64,000 bases of DNA from JAMHWF01 sp048500255 (GTDB lineage: Bacteria > Pseudomonadota > Gammaproteobacteria > Burkholderiales > Burkholderiaceae_C). The translations under genes and the position numbers were made by a program. The stretch lies in NCBI GenBank assembly GCA_048500255.1, contig JASNYH010000001.1:1-64000 (forward strand), written 5' to 3'. Below, one piece after another: positions 51,769 to 60,516 of this stretch (position 1 is the stretch's first letter; each line of letters starts with the position of its first letter). The notes beneath the pieces were generated by a model. That model had not been told where the DNA came from. It did no database searches and saw only the letters and a program-made list of their open reading frames with translations.

Positions 51769-54057
51769 TCAGCGCCGCAACTGCGCCTGCGCGTCGCCGA
51801 TGCGCATGCGGCACCCGATGCCGCGCGGCGCGAGCTCGACCCATTCGACCTCGCCGCCGAGCTGGCGCACGCGCTTGCGCACGCCGGCCAGGCCGAGGCC
51901 GTGCGACCACGACGGCGGGTTGCGACCGACGCCGTCGTCGTCGAAACGCAGCTCGAGGCGGTCGCCGGCCAGGCGCAGCTCGATCGTGACGCGCGTCGCG
52001 CGGGCATGCGCGATGGCGTTGCTCGCCAGCTCGCGCAGCACGCGCGTCAGCGCCGACCACGGCACGACGCCGAGCAGCAGCGCGTCGTCGTCGATCTCGC
52101 AGTGCCAGTGCAGCACGGCGCCGGCGCCGTGCAGGCGCTGCGCGAGGTCGGCCTTCCATTCGGCGGCGGCGTGCGCCAGCGGGCGCGCCGGCGCCGCGAG
52201 GCCGCGCGTCAGCGTCTTCAGGTCCTGCAGCGTGTGGCGCACGTAGTCCTCGACCTCGGGCGTCGGTGCGCGATACATCAGCGTGAGCAGGCGCGCGCCG
52301 ATGTCGTCGTGCAGGTCCTGCGCGAGGCGCTGGCGCTCCTCGCGGCGCCCGCGCTCGACGGCCTGGTCGAAGGCGACGGCTCGCGCGAGCTGCTCGACGA
52401 CGCCGTCGGTGAGCCGCGCGTCGTCGAGTGTGAACAGGCGCCGGCCGCGCTGCGCGTAGCGCAATGCGACGCTGCAACGCGCCGCCGGCGCGGCTCCGAT
52501 GTCGGGCACCGGGACGACGAGCGTCGAGCCCTCGTCGACGACGCGCGTGCGCGTCGTCGCGCGCTCGACGACGCCCGTCTCGAGCGGATCGAACAGCTCG
52601 CGCAGCAGCGCCGCCAGGTGCAACGGCGCCTCCTCGGGCCGCGCCTCGACATCGCGCGCCGTGCGGTACAGCCGCTCGAACATGCGTTCCGTCGTCAATG
52701 CACGCTGGCCGAGCGCCTGGCCGAGCAGCCATTGGCGTGCGCCGGCGTAGAGGCCGAGCGCGACGAACAGCGACAGCGCGGCCGACGCGAAGGCGCCGAC
52801 CGAGAACACGGCGACGAACAGCAGGTCGAACGACGTGGCGACGGTACTGACGGCCGCCAGCAGCGCGAACTCGCGCATCGTGCGCTGCGCACGCGCCATG
52901 AACGGCACGAGCAGCAGCAGCGCCGCGAAGAAGACATACCACGCGACGGAGCCCAGCGCGGCGATCGTGTGCTGCAGCCCCGGCTGGGTGCCCGCGGCGG
53001 CGACCGCCGTCGTCAGCAGCGCCAGCGTGACGGTGACGACGAGGCCCATGCGGCGCAGCGCGATGGCGTGCGGATGCGCATCGACGCGGAAAGACCAGCC
53101 CTGCAGCAGCGTCACGCCGGCGGCGATCGCGATCAGCGCGCCTTGCGTCCACCACCAGGCGCCGGGAAGTCGGCCCGCCCAGCCCAGCAGCGCGAGCGTG
53201 CAGGCGGCGGCCCAGGCGGCCGCCGCGATCGCGCCGGCATGCGGCAGGCGGCGCGGATGCAGCACGGCGGCATGCAGGATCGCCGCCGCGGTGACGAGGT
53301 CGAGCGCGCTGCGCGCGTGCAGGTCGAGCGCCGCATAGCTCGCCGGCACGCCGAACTCGAAAACCGAGCCGGCGGCGATGAACGCCAGGTTGGCCGACTG
53401 CGCCAGCGCGATCACGGCGTACAGGCCGCTGCGCAGCGACGGCCACGCGAGCACGACGACGGCGCCGACGAGGTACAGCGCCAGCGCCAGCGCCGCCAGC
53501 GGCGCGAACGCGGCGCCCAGTCCGAGCCAGCCGCGCGCCACCGGACGCACCGGCAGCGTCGAGCCGTCGGTGAAGCGCAGCACGACGCTGTCGGCGGCGA
53601 GCACGCGCGCCAGCTCGTCGTGCAGGCGGCGGTGTCGCGCGCGCTCGGCGTCGTCGACGAGCCAGCGGGCCGACGGCTGCAGTGCCAGCGTGTCGCGCAG
53701 CCGCACGGCCGGCGCGTCGGCGGCGGCCACGTCGAACAGCGTGCGCCCGCGCAACGGCGACAGCGCGATGGCATCGGAGGCGAGCAGCTCGATGCCGCCT
53801 CGCGCGTCGGCGCGCCACGCGGCGTCGAGGTGGCGCGTCGTCGCCAGCTCGCGCGCGAGCAGCGCGAGTCCGAGGCAGCCGATCAGCGCGACGGCGACGA
53901 GCGCGCGCAGCCGCCCGCCGATCCAGCGCCGCGCGCCGTGCGCCGGCGGCAGCGCGGCGTCGAGCCACTGCGTGTCGAACGACGATTCGGTCGGCGCCGT
54001 CGTGCCGCTGTCTGCGCCGGCCGGGCGCGGCACGGCGGCAGCGGCGTTGTGCGACAT
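51769..54057 (-). CDS. Multi-pass membrane sensor histidine kinase (NarX/HPK7-type)
   Basis: A 762-residue protein. One N-terminal transmembrane helix (~residues 46-68) precedes a ~120-residue extracytoplasmic region; then come about eight hydrophobic helices (~165-425). The kinase follows: HisKA_3 (EERQRLAQDLHDDIGARLLTLM, with the phospho-His) and HATPase (ELASNAIAHARATRV; DDDGVGRNP; GLGLAGVRKRVRQLGG). It is in an operon 37 bp behind the LuxR-type response regulator gene, which is surely its partner. The signal sensed is unknown. Confidence 0.88.
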   Translation of the reverse strand: MSHNAAAAVPRPAGADSGTTAPTESSFDTQWLDAALPPAHGARRWIGGRLRALVAVALIGCLGLALLARELATTRHLDAAWRADARGGIELLASDAIALSPLRGRTLFDVAAADAPAVRLRDTLALQPSARWLVDDAERARHRRLHDELARVLAADSVVLRFTDGSTLPVRPVARGWLGLGAAFAPLAALALALYLVGAVVVLAWPSLRSGLYAVIALAQSANLAFIAAGSVFEFGVPASYAALDLHARSALDLVTAAAILHAAVLHPRRLPHAGAIAAAAWAAACTLALLGWAGRLPGAWWWTQGALIAIAAGVTLLQGWSFRVDAHPHAIALRRMGLVVTVTLALLTTAVAAAGTQPGLQHTIAALGSVAWYVFFAALLLLVPFMARAQRTMREFALLAAVSTVATSFDLLFVAVFSVGAFASAALSLFVALGLYAGARQWLLGQALGQRALTTERMFERLYRTARDVEARPEEAPLHLAALLRELFDPLETGVVERATTRTRVVDEGSTLVVPVPDIGAAPAARCSVALRYAQRGRRLFTLDDARLTDGVVEQLARAVAFDQAVERGRREERQRLAQDLHDDIGARLLTLMYRAPTPEVEDYVRHTLQDLKTLTRGLAAPARPLAHAAAEWKADLAQRLHGAGAVLHWHCEIDDDALLLGVVPWSALTRVLRELASNAIAHARATRVTIELRLAGDRLELRFDDDGVGRNPPSWSHGLGLAGVRKRVRQLGGEVEWVELAPRGIGCRMRIGDAQAQLRR

Positions 54058-54094
54058 GGCTCTTGCCGAGCGCCTGTCTATCGGGCCGGCCCGC

Positions 54095-54811
54095 TCACAC
54101 CAGGCCTTGCTTGGTCGCCAGCACCGCGGCCTCGGCGCGGCTGGAGACGTCGAGCTTCTTGTAGATCGCCCTGACGTGGTCGTTGACCGTGTACCACTTG
54201 ATGCCCGTCAGGTTCGCGATCTCCTTGATCGTGAAGCCCTTGCTGAGATAGGTCAGCACCTCGCTCTCGCGCGGCGACAGCTGCTGCCCCGGCGGTGGCG
54301 CGGCGGCCGGCGTGCGATTGACCTGCAGCGCCGCCGTGGCGGCGTACGCCGACTCGTGGCTGCCGGCGTCGCGGAAGTGCGTCAGCAGCCGTCGTGCGAT
54401 CGCCGGCGACAGCGGCGGCTGGCCGCGCACGATCTTCTGCAGCTCTTCGACGAGCACCTCGAAGCGGTCTTCCTTGAGCAGGTAGCCGTCGGCGCCGCGC
54501 TGCAGCGCCGGGAACAGGTGGTCGTCGTCGGAATAGAGCGTCGTGACGATCTTCGTCGCCGGGTAGCGCGTCAGCTCGCCGAGCAGCTCCATGCCGTTGC
54601 CGTCGGGCAGCTCGAGGTCGATCATGAACAGCTTGTACGCGGCGTCGCGATGGGTGCGCGGGCTGCCGGCGGCGCGGATGTGGCGGCGCGCCGAGTCGAG
54701 GTCGCCGGCTTCCGTGATGTCGAGCGCGTCGCTGAAGCTCTCGCGCACGACGCGCGCGAGGAAGCTGCGCGCCACGGGGTTGTCTTCGACGATCAGTACC
54801 TTGATGGACAT
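54095..54811 (-). CDS. NarL/LuxR-type response regulator
   Basis: A 238-residue protein: receiver (VLIVEDNPVARSFLARVV; phospho-Asp in LFMIDLELPDGNGMEL; Lys in GYLLKEDRFEVLV) and LuxR helix-turn-helix (LSPRESEVLTYLSKGFTIKEIANLTGIKWYTVNDHVRAIYKKL, ~175-218). GGAGGG precedes the ATG. It is the first gene of a pair with the membrane kinase. Confidence 0.9.
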   Translation of the reverse strand: MSIKVLIVEDNPVARSFLARVVRESFSDALDITEAGDLDSARRHIRAAGSPRTHRDAAYKLFMIDLELPDGNGMELLGELTRYPATKIVTTLYSDDDHLFPALQRGADGYLLKEDRFEVLVEELQKIVRGQPPLSPAIARRLLTHFRDAGSHESAYAATAALQVNRTPAAAPPPGQQLSPRESEVLTYLSKGFTIKEIANLTGIKWYTVNDHVRAIYKKLDVSSRAEAAVLATKQGLV

Positions 54812-54902
54812 GCAGTCGGGGCCCTCCGGTCGCGTAGCGTAACCGTTCCGGCGCGCGCGGCCGGTTTCGAGGCGTCGCGCCGGCGGCCGGCCTGCGCGCA
54901 CG

Positions 54903-55880
54903 TCAGTCGTTGACCAGCACCAGCTTGCCGCGCACCTCGCGGCTGCCCATGAGGGCATAGGCCTCGCGCAGCGAGGCCATCGGCAGGCGCCGGTCGATCA
55001 CCGGCTCGACGAGGCCGCGCGCGTGCCACGCCGCCAGCTCGGCGAGCGCCTGCACGTTGCGCTGCGGCTCGCGGCGCACCAGCTCGCCCCAGTAGACGCC
55101 GACGATCGACGAGCCCTTGAGCAGCGGCAGGTTCAGCGGCAGCGACGGGATCGATCCCGCCGCGAAGCCGACGACGAGATAACGCCCGCGCCAGGTGACG
55201 GAACGGAACGCGGGCTCGGCGAGTTCGCCGCCGACGGGGTCGCAGACGACATCGACGCCGCGGCCGTCGGTCAGGCGCTTGAGCGCGTCGCGCAGGTCCT
55301 CGCGCGAGTAGTCGATCGTCGCGTCGGCGCCGATCGAGCGGCACAGCTCGCACTTGGCCGCGCTCGACGCGGCGGCGATGACGCGCGCGCCCAGGGCCTT
55401 GCCGACCTGCACCGCGGCGCTGCCGACGCCGCCGGCCGCGCCGAGCACGAGCAGCGTCTCGCCGGCGGCGAGCCGGCCGCGGTCGGCCAATGCATGGTGC
55501 GCCGTGCCGTAGGTGAAGATAAACGACGCGCCTTCCTCGAACGTGAAGCCCGCCGGCAGCGGCATCGCCTGGCGCGCATCGATGCAGGCCTTCTCGGCGA
55601 AGCCGCCGTGGCTGCCGAACGCGGCGACGGCGTCGCCCGGCTTGAGCAGCTTGACGGCGCTGCCCACCGCGTCGATCGTGCCCGCGAACTCGGCGCCCGG
55701 CACGAAGGGCGCCGCCGGCTTGACCTGGTAGCGGCCCTGCACGATCAGCAGATCGGGAAAGTTGAGGCTGGCCGCACGCACCGCGATGCGCACCTCGTGC
55801 GGCTGCGGCTCGGGATCGGGCACCTCCTTCCACGCCAGGGCGTCGGGTCCGTCGGTCGTCTCGCACAGCCAGGCCTTCAT
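54903..55880 (-). CDS. Zinc-independent NADPH:quinone oxidoreductase (MDR family)
   Basis: A 325-residue medium-chain reductase: N-terminal GroES-like domain (VRAASLNFPDLLIVQGRYQVKPAAPFVPGAEFAG) and Rossmann domain (LLVLGAAGGVGSAAVQVGKALGARVIA). It lacks the structural zinc Cys cluster. It probably reduces quinones or enones with NADPH. It is divergent from surE by 69 bp. Confidence 0.88.
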   Translation of the reverse strand: MKAWLCETTDGPDALAWKEVPDPEPQPHEVRIAVRAASLNFPDLLIVQGRYQVKPAAPFVPGAEFAGTIDAVGSAVKLLKPGDAVAAFGSHGGFAEKACIDARQAMPLPAGFTFEEGASFIFTYGTAHHALADRGRLAAGETLLVLGAAGGVGSAAVQVGKALGARVIAAASSAAKCELCRSIGADATIDYSREDLRDALKRLTDGRGVDVVCDPVGGELAEPAFRSVTWRGRYLVVGFAAGSIPSLPLNLPLLKGSSIVGVYWGELVRREPQRNVQALAELAAWHARGLVEPVIDRRLPMASLREAYALMGSREVRGKLVLVND

Positions 55881-55949
55881 CGTCGTCGCTCGCTCTCGGG
55901 CAGTGGAACGCCGGGACGATGATACGCAGTCGCTGCCTACAATGCCGGC

Positions 55950-56708
55950 ATGCGCATCCTCATCGCCAACGACGACGGCTATCTCGCCCCCGGCCTGGCC
56001 GCCCTCGTCGAAGCCTGCAGCGGGCTCGGCGAGCTCGACGTCGTCGCGCCCGAGCAGAACGCCAGCGGCACGTCGAATTCGCTCACGCTCAACCGCCCGC
56101 TGTCGGTCTACACCGCCGCCAACGGCTGGCGCTACGTCAACGGCACGCCGTCGGACTGTGTGCACGTCGCGCTGACCGGGCTGCTCGACGCGCGGCCCGA
56201 TCTCGTCGTCTCGGGCATCAACAACGGCGCCAACATGGGCGACGACACGCTCTATTCGGGCACCGTCGCGGCGGCGATGGAGGGCTTCCTGTTCGGCATC
56301 CCGTCGATCGCGTTCTCGCTCGTGAGCAAGGGCTGGGAGCACCTCGACGCGGCGGCGCGCATCGCGCGCAGCGTGATCCAGGACGTGCTCGACGCGCCGC
56401 GCGACGGCGGCGCCTTCCTGCTCAACGTCAACATGCCCAACCGCGCCGACGTCGACCTGCGCCCGCGCGTCGTCACGCGGCTCGGCCGCCGGCATGCGAG
56501 CGAGCCCGTGATCCGCCAGACCAATCCGCGCGGCGACTTGATGTACTGGATCGGTCCGGCCGGCGACGCGCGCGAGGCCGGCGAGGGCACCGACTTCCAC
56601 GCCACGGCCAGCGGCTGCGTGTCGATCACGCCGCTGCAGGTCGACCTGACCGACCACGCCGCGCTCGACGACTGGCGCGTTCGCCTGGCGCGCGGCGGCA
56701 CGCGGTGA
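55950..56708 (+). CDS. surE: SurE, 5'/3'-nucleotidase and exopolyphosphatase
   Basis: A 252-residue protein with the N-terminal metal site ILIANDDGYLAPG (DD pair), SGTSNSLTL, and SGINNGANMGDDTLYSGTVAAAMEG. SurE dephosphorylates nucleoside monophosphates, especially in stationary phase. It is the first gene of the conserved surE-pcm-nlpD-rpoS block. Confidence 0.97.
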   Translation: MRILIANDDGYLAPGLAALVEACSGLGELDVVAPEQNASGTSNSLTLNRPLSVYTAANGWRYVNGTPSDCVHVALTGLLDARPDLVVSGINNGANMGDDTLYSGTVAAAMEGFLFGIPSIAFSLVSKGWEHLDAAARIARSVIQDVLDAPRDGGAFLLNVNMPNRADVDLRPRVVTRLGRRHASEPVIRQTNPRGDLMYWIGPAGDAREAGEGTDFHATASGCVSITPLQVDLTDHAALDDWRVRLARGGTR

Positions 56709-56766
56709 GCGACGCGACGAACGGCCTGCAGGGCCGCTCGACGTGCGCGTCGAAGGAGGGGCAGTC

Positions 56767-57585
56767 ATGACATCGCGCCCGCCGCGGTTTCCGTTGTCGC
56801 TCGAGCGCATGGCGCGTGGCGGCAGCGCGGCAGGGTCCAAGGCGGCCGCCGCTCCGCGCGCCGGCGACGCCGCGCCGCCGCCGAAGCGCCCGCCCGCCGG
56901 CCTCGGCCTCGACACGCAGGCCGTGCGCACGCGCATGGTCGAGCGGCTGCGCGCCGACGGCGCGCGCCACGACGGCGTGCTCGCAGCGATGGCGCAGATG
57001 CCGCGCCACCGCTTCGTCGACACGGCGCTCGCCGCGCAGGCCTACGAGGACACGAGCCTGCCGATCGGCCACGGCCAGACGATCTCCAAGCCCTCCGTCG
57101 TCGCTCGCATGCTCGAGCTGCTGTTCGACGGCGCCAACGCGCGCGCCGCGCGATCGCTCGGCCGCGTGCTCGAGATCGGCACCGGCTGCGGCTACCAGGC
57201 CGCGCTGCTCGCGCGGCTGGCGCGCGAGGTCTATTCCGTCGAGCGCGTCAAGCCGCTGCACGACAAGGCGCGCGAGCACCTCGCGTCGCTGCGCGAGCAC
57301 CGCATCCGCCTGGTGTATGGCGACGGCCGCCTCGGCCATCCGCCGAATGCGCCGTACGACAGCATCGTCGCCGCCGCCGGCGGCGAGTCGCTGCCGCCGA
57401 CCTGGCTCGAGCAGCTCGCGCCCGGCGGCCGGCTCGTCGCGCCGATGCACGACGCGCGCGGCGGCGCGCAGGTGCTCACCGTCGTCGATCGCGACGAGCG
57501 CGGCGCCTATGCCTGGACGCGTCACGAAGCCGTTCTCTTCGTGCCCCTAAAATCCGGGCTCGATCGAGGGGACCTGCCTTTGTGA
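56767..57585 (+). CDS. pcm: Protein-L-isoaspartate O-methyltransferase
   Basis: A 272-residue SAM-dependent methyltransferase. Features: MPRHRFVDTALAAQAYEDTSLPIGHGQTISKPSVVARML (substrate site), VLEIGTGCGYQAALLARL (SAM motif I) and LPPTWLEQLAPGGRLVAPM. It repairs isoaspartyl residues. The ~55-residue Ala/Pro/Gly-rich N-terminal extension is longer than in E. coli. ATG 56767, after AAGGAGG, is preferred over GTG 56743. The end overlaps the nlpD start. Confidence 0.94.
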   Translation: MTSRPPRFPLSLERMARGGSAAGSKAAAAPRAGDAAPPPKRPPAGLGLDTQAVRTRMVERLRADGARHDGVLAAMAQMPRHRFVDTALAAQAYEDTSLPIGHGQTISKPSVVARMLELLFDGANARAARSLGRVLEIGTGCGYQAALLARLAREVYSVERVKPLHDKAREHLASLREHRIRLVYGDGRLGHPPNAPYDSIVAAAGGESLPPTWLEQLAPGGRLVAPMHDARGGAQVLTVVDRDERGAYAWTRHEAVLFVPLKSGLDRGDLPL

Positions 57586-58601
57586 AGACGAGTTCGACCA
57601 CGCAACGCACGCGGCGCACGACGCTGCTGCAGCGCGCCGCGCCGTGGGCCGGCGTGCTGAGCGTCGCCGCGGCGCTCGCCGGCTGCGCCGTGCCGCGCAA
57701 CCGCGCGCCGATCGAGGAGCGCAATGTCGGCGCCGCGCGTTCCGCCGCGCCGGCAGCGGCGCCGTCGTCGCCGACGGCGCCCGTCGCACCGGGCGGCGCC
57801 GTCGCGCTGCCCGTGCCCGCGACGCCCTCCGGCGCCGACCCGACCAAGCCGCCGCCGCCCGGCGCCGAGAACGCCGGCAAGCCCGGCTACTACACCGTCA
57901 AGCCCGGTGACACGATGATCCGCATCGGCCTCGAGACGGGGCAGAACTGGAAGGACATCGCACGCTGGAACAGCCTCGACAACCCGAATGTCGTCGAGGT
58001 CGGCCAGGTGTTGCGGGTCGTGCCGCCCGGCGCCGACCCGACGCAGGCGAGCGCGCGGCCGGTCACGGCGGCGCGCGTCGAAGCGCGCCCCCTCGACGCG
58101 GCGCCACGCAGCGGCGCGCCGGCCAACGGCGCCGCCACGTCGGCGCCGGCCACGACCGTGGCGGCCGCGCCCGCCGCCGCTCTGCCGCCGCCCACGCCGA
58201 TCGCCACGCTGCCGCCCGCGGTGCGCGGCGACGACGACATCGCCTGGGCCTGGCCGGCCAGCGGCAGCGTGCTCAAGCCGTTCGACGAGACGCACAGCAA
58301 GGGGCTGGCGATCTCCGGGCGCAGCGGCGACCCGGTGCTCGCCGCCGCCGATGGCCGCGTCGTATACGCCGGATCGGGGTTGCGTGGCTACGGCAACCTC
58401 GTCATCGTCAAGCACAACGCGACATACCTGACCGCCTACGCGCACAATCAGACCCTGCTGGTGAAGGAGGATCAGAACGTGCGCCGTGGCCAGAAGATCG
58501 CCGAGATGGGCTCGACCGACGCCGACCGCGTGCAGTTGCACTTCGAGATCCGCAAGCAGGGCAAGCCGGTCGACCCGGCCAAGCTGTTGCCCCAGCGCTG
58601 A
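57582..58601 (+). CDS. nlpD: NlpD, LysM/M23 lipoprotein (amidase activator)
   Basis: A 339-residue lipoprotein starting with GTG over the pcm stop. Lipobox AALAGC (~residue 31), a Pro/Ala linker, LysM (YYTVKPGDTMIRIGLETGQN ..., ~107-155), a second Pro/Ala linker, and a LytM/M23 domain (~225-339; GRVVYAGSGLRGYGNLVIVKHN; TAYAHNQTLLV; LHFEIRKQGKPVDP). The first zinc-ligand motif is HSKGLAISG, without the Asp of active endopeptidases. As with E. coli NlpD, it probably activates amidases such as AmiC rather than cutting peptidoglycan itself. Confidence 0.95.
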   Translation: MKTSSTTQRTRRTTLLQRAAPWAGVLSVAAALAGCAVPRNRAPIEERNVGAARSAAPAAAPSSPTAPVAPGGAVALPVPATPSGADPTKPPPPGAENAGKPGYYTVKPGDTMIRIGLETGQNWKDIARWNSLDNPNVVEVGQVLRVVPPGADPTQASARPVTAARVEARPLDAAPRSGAPANGAATSAPATTVAAAPAAALPPPTPIATLPPAVRGDDDIAWAWPASGSVLKPFDETHSKGLAISGRSGDPVLAAADGRVVYAGSGLRGYGNLVIVKHNATYLTAYAHNQTLLVKEDQNVRRGQKIAEMGSTDADRVQLHFEIRKQGKPVDPAKLLPQR

Positions 58602-58625
58602 TGCCCACGATGAGGCGCGACGGCC

Positions 58626-59648
58626 ATGGTTGCGAAGCTGCAGCGCGCGTCGGGCCACAACGGCCGCGCGCTGCTGCCGCCGCCGGCGGACCTCGCAGCG
58701 CCTCACGACGCGCCGGCTGACGGCATCGAGCTCGCCGGCGACGAGGCGCCCGCGGCGGCGCTGCGCGACGGCGCGCTGGCCGCCGCCGGCGACGGCGAAG
58801 TCGGCAACACGCTGCAGGCTTATCTTCGCGAGATCCGCCGCGCGCCGCTGTTGACGCCCGAGCAGGAGTACGAGACGGCGTCGCGCGCGCGCGCCGGCGA
58901 CTTCGCGGCGCGCCAGGCGATGATCGAGCACAACCTGCGCCTGGTCGTCAGCATCGCCAAGAACTACCTCGGCCGCGGCCTGCCGATGCCGGATCTCATC
59001 GAGGAAGGCAACCTCGGCCTGATGCACGCCATCGGCAAGTTCGAGCCCGAGCGGGGTTTCCGCTTCTCGACCTATTCGTCCTGGTGGATCCGCCAGAGCA
59101 TCGAGCGCGCAATCATGCACCAGGCGCGCCTGGTGCGGCTGCCGGTGCACGTGGTGCGCGAGCTCAACCACGTGCTGAAGGCGCGGCGCGCGCTCGAGGC
59201 GGCGTCGGCGCACGACGGCGAGCGGCCGGTGCGCGTCGACGACATCGCGGCGCTGCTGCACCGGCCGGTGCGCGACGTCGCCGAGCTGCTCAAGTTCGCC
59301 GAGATGCCGTCCTCGCTCGACGCGCCGCTCGAGCGCGGCGCCGTCGACGGCTCCGACTCGATGCTCGACACGGTGGCCGACGAGGCCGCCACCGACCCGA
59401 TGTCGTTGACGCTCAGCCACGAGGTCGAGCACCTGCTCGAGCACGGGCTGGGCGAGCTCAACGAGCGCGAGCAGGAGGTGCTGGCCGGGCGCTACGGCCT
59501 GCACGACCGCGATCCCGAGACGCTCGAGGTGCTGGCCGAGCGGCTCGGCCTGACGCGCGAGCGCATCCGCCAGATCCAGCAGGAGGCGCTCGGCAAGCTC
59601 AAGCGCCGCATGCTGCGCGCCGGCGTCGACCGCGATTCCGTGTTCTGA
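58626..59648 (+). CDS. rpoS: RpoS, stationary-phase sigma factor
   Basis: A 340-residue sigma-70-family factor. Region 1.2 (NTLQAYLREIRRAPLLTPEQEYE), region 2 (NLRLVVSIAKNYLGRGLPMPDLIEEGNLGLMHAIGKFEPERGFRFSTYSSWWIRQSIERA) and region 4 (NEREQEVLAGRYGLHDRDPETLEVLAERLGLTRERIRQIQQEALGKLKRRM) are intact. The first ~60 residues are Ala/Asp-rich and variable. Position after nlpD confirms rpoS. In many proteobacteria a main rpoS promoter lies inside nlpD. Confidence 0.96.
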   Translation: MVAKLQRASGHNGRALLPPPADLAAPHDAPADGIELAGDEAPAAALRDGALAAAGDGEVGNTLQAYLREIRRAPLLTPEQEYETASRARAGDFAARQAMIEHNLRLVVSIAKNYLGRGLPMPDLIEEGNLGLMHAIGKFEPERGFRFSTYSSWWIRQSIERAIMHQARLVRLPVHVVRELNHVLKARRALEAASAHDGERPVRVDDIAALLHRPVRDVAELLKFAEMPSSLDAPLERGAVDGSDSMLDTVADEAATDPMSLTLSHEVEHLLEHGLGELNEREQEVLAGRYGLHDRDPETLEVLAERLGLTRERIRQIQQEALGKLKRRMLRAGVDRDSVF

Positions 59649-59714
59649 TGCGCGCCGAGGCGGCGCCTTCGCGTGGCGCGCCGCCCCCAACGACCGAGAG
59701 CGAAGAGAGCGACC

Positions 59715-60509
59715 ATGTCCTCGTGGCCCGTGCTGGTGTTCGACATCGAGACGATTCCCGACGTGGCGGCGCTGCGCGCCGAGCGCGGCGCCGACCCCGC
59801 CCTGAGCGACGCCGAGGTGCACGCCGCCGCCGTCGCCGAGCGCACGGCGGCCGGCCGCAGCGAGCTGCTGCCGCTGCACCTGCAGCGCGTGCTCGCGATC
59901 TCGTGCGTGTTCCGCAACGCCGAGGGGCTGCGCGTGCATTCGTTCGTCGACCGCGAGCCCGACGGTCAGTCGCACGAGGGCCGCGTCGTGCAGCAGTTCT
60001 ATTCGACGATCGAGAAGCACGCGCCGCAGCTCGTGAGCTGGAACGGCGGCGGCTTCGACCTGCCCGTGCTGCACTACCGAGGCCTCAAGCACGGCGTCGT
60101 CGCCGGCAAGTACTGGGACCTGGGCGAGGACGACCGCGAGTTCAAGTGGAACAACTACATCTCGCGCTACCACATGCGCCATCTCGACCTGATGGACCTG
60201 CTGGCGATGTACCAGCCGCGCGCCGCCGCGCCGCTCGACGCGATGGCGCGGCTGTGCGGCTTCCCGGGCAAGCTCGGCATGGACGGCAGCGCCGTCTGGC
60301 CGGCCTATCTCGAGCGGCGCGTGGAGGACGTCCGCCGCTACTGCGAGACCGACGTGATGAACACCTACCTGCTGTACTGCCGTTTCCAGAAGATGCGCGG
60401 CGGCTTCACCGAGGCCGAGTACGAGCGCGAGATCGCCTTCGTGCGGCAGACGCTGGCCGCGATCGACGAACCGCACTGGGGCGAGTACCTCGCGGCATGG
60501 CCGGGATAA
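59715..60509 (+). CDS. PolB-like 3'-5' exonuclease domain protein
   Basis: A 264-residue DEDDy-type nuclease. VLVFDIETIPDV carries the first Asp/Glu pair, LVSWNGGGFDLPVLHYRGL the second motif and VRRYCETDVMNTYLLYCRF the third (YxxxD). It is a stand-alone exonuclease domain related to the PolB proofreading domain. The start MSSWPVLVF at 59715 follows GAGAGCG. It is 66 bp after rpoS and 7 bp before rlmD. Confidence 0.9.
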   Translation: MSSWPVLVFDIETIPDVAALRAERGADPALSDAEVHAAAVAERTAAGRSELLPLHLQRVLAISCVFRNAEGLRVHSFVDREPDGQSHEGRVVQQFYSTIEKHAPQLVSWNGGGFDLPVLHYRGLKHGVVAGKYWDLGEDDREFKWNNYISRYHMRHLDLMDLLAMYQPRAAAPLDAMARLCGFPGKLGMDGSAVWPAYLERRVEDVRRYCETDVMNTYLLYCRFQKMRGGFTEAEYEREIAFVRQTLAAIDEPHWGEYLAAWPG

Positions 60510-60516
60510 TCCCGGC

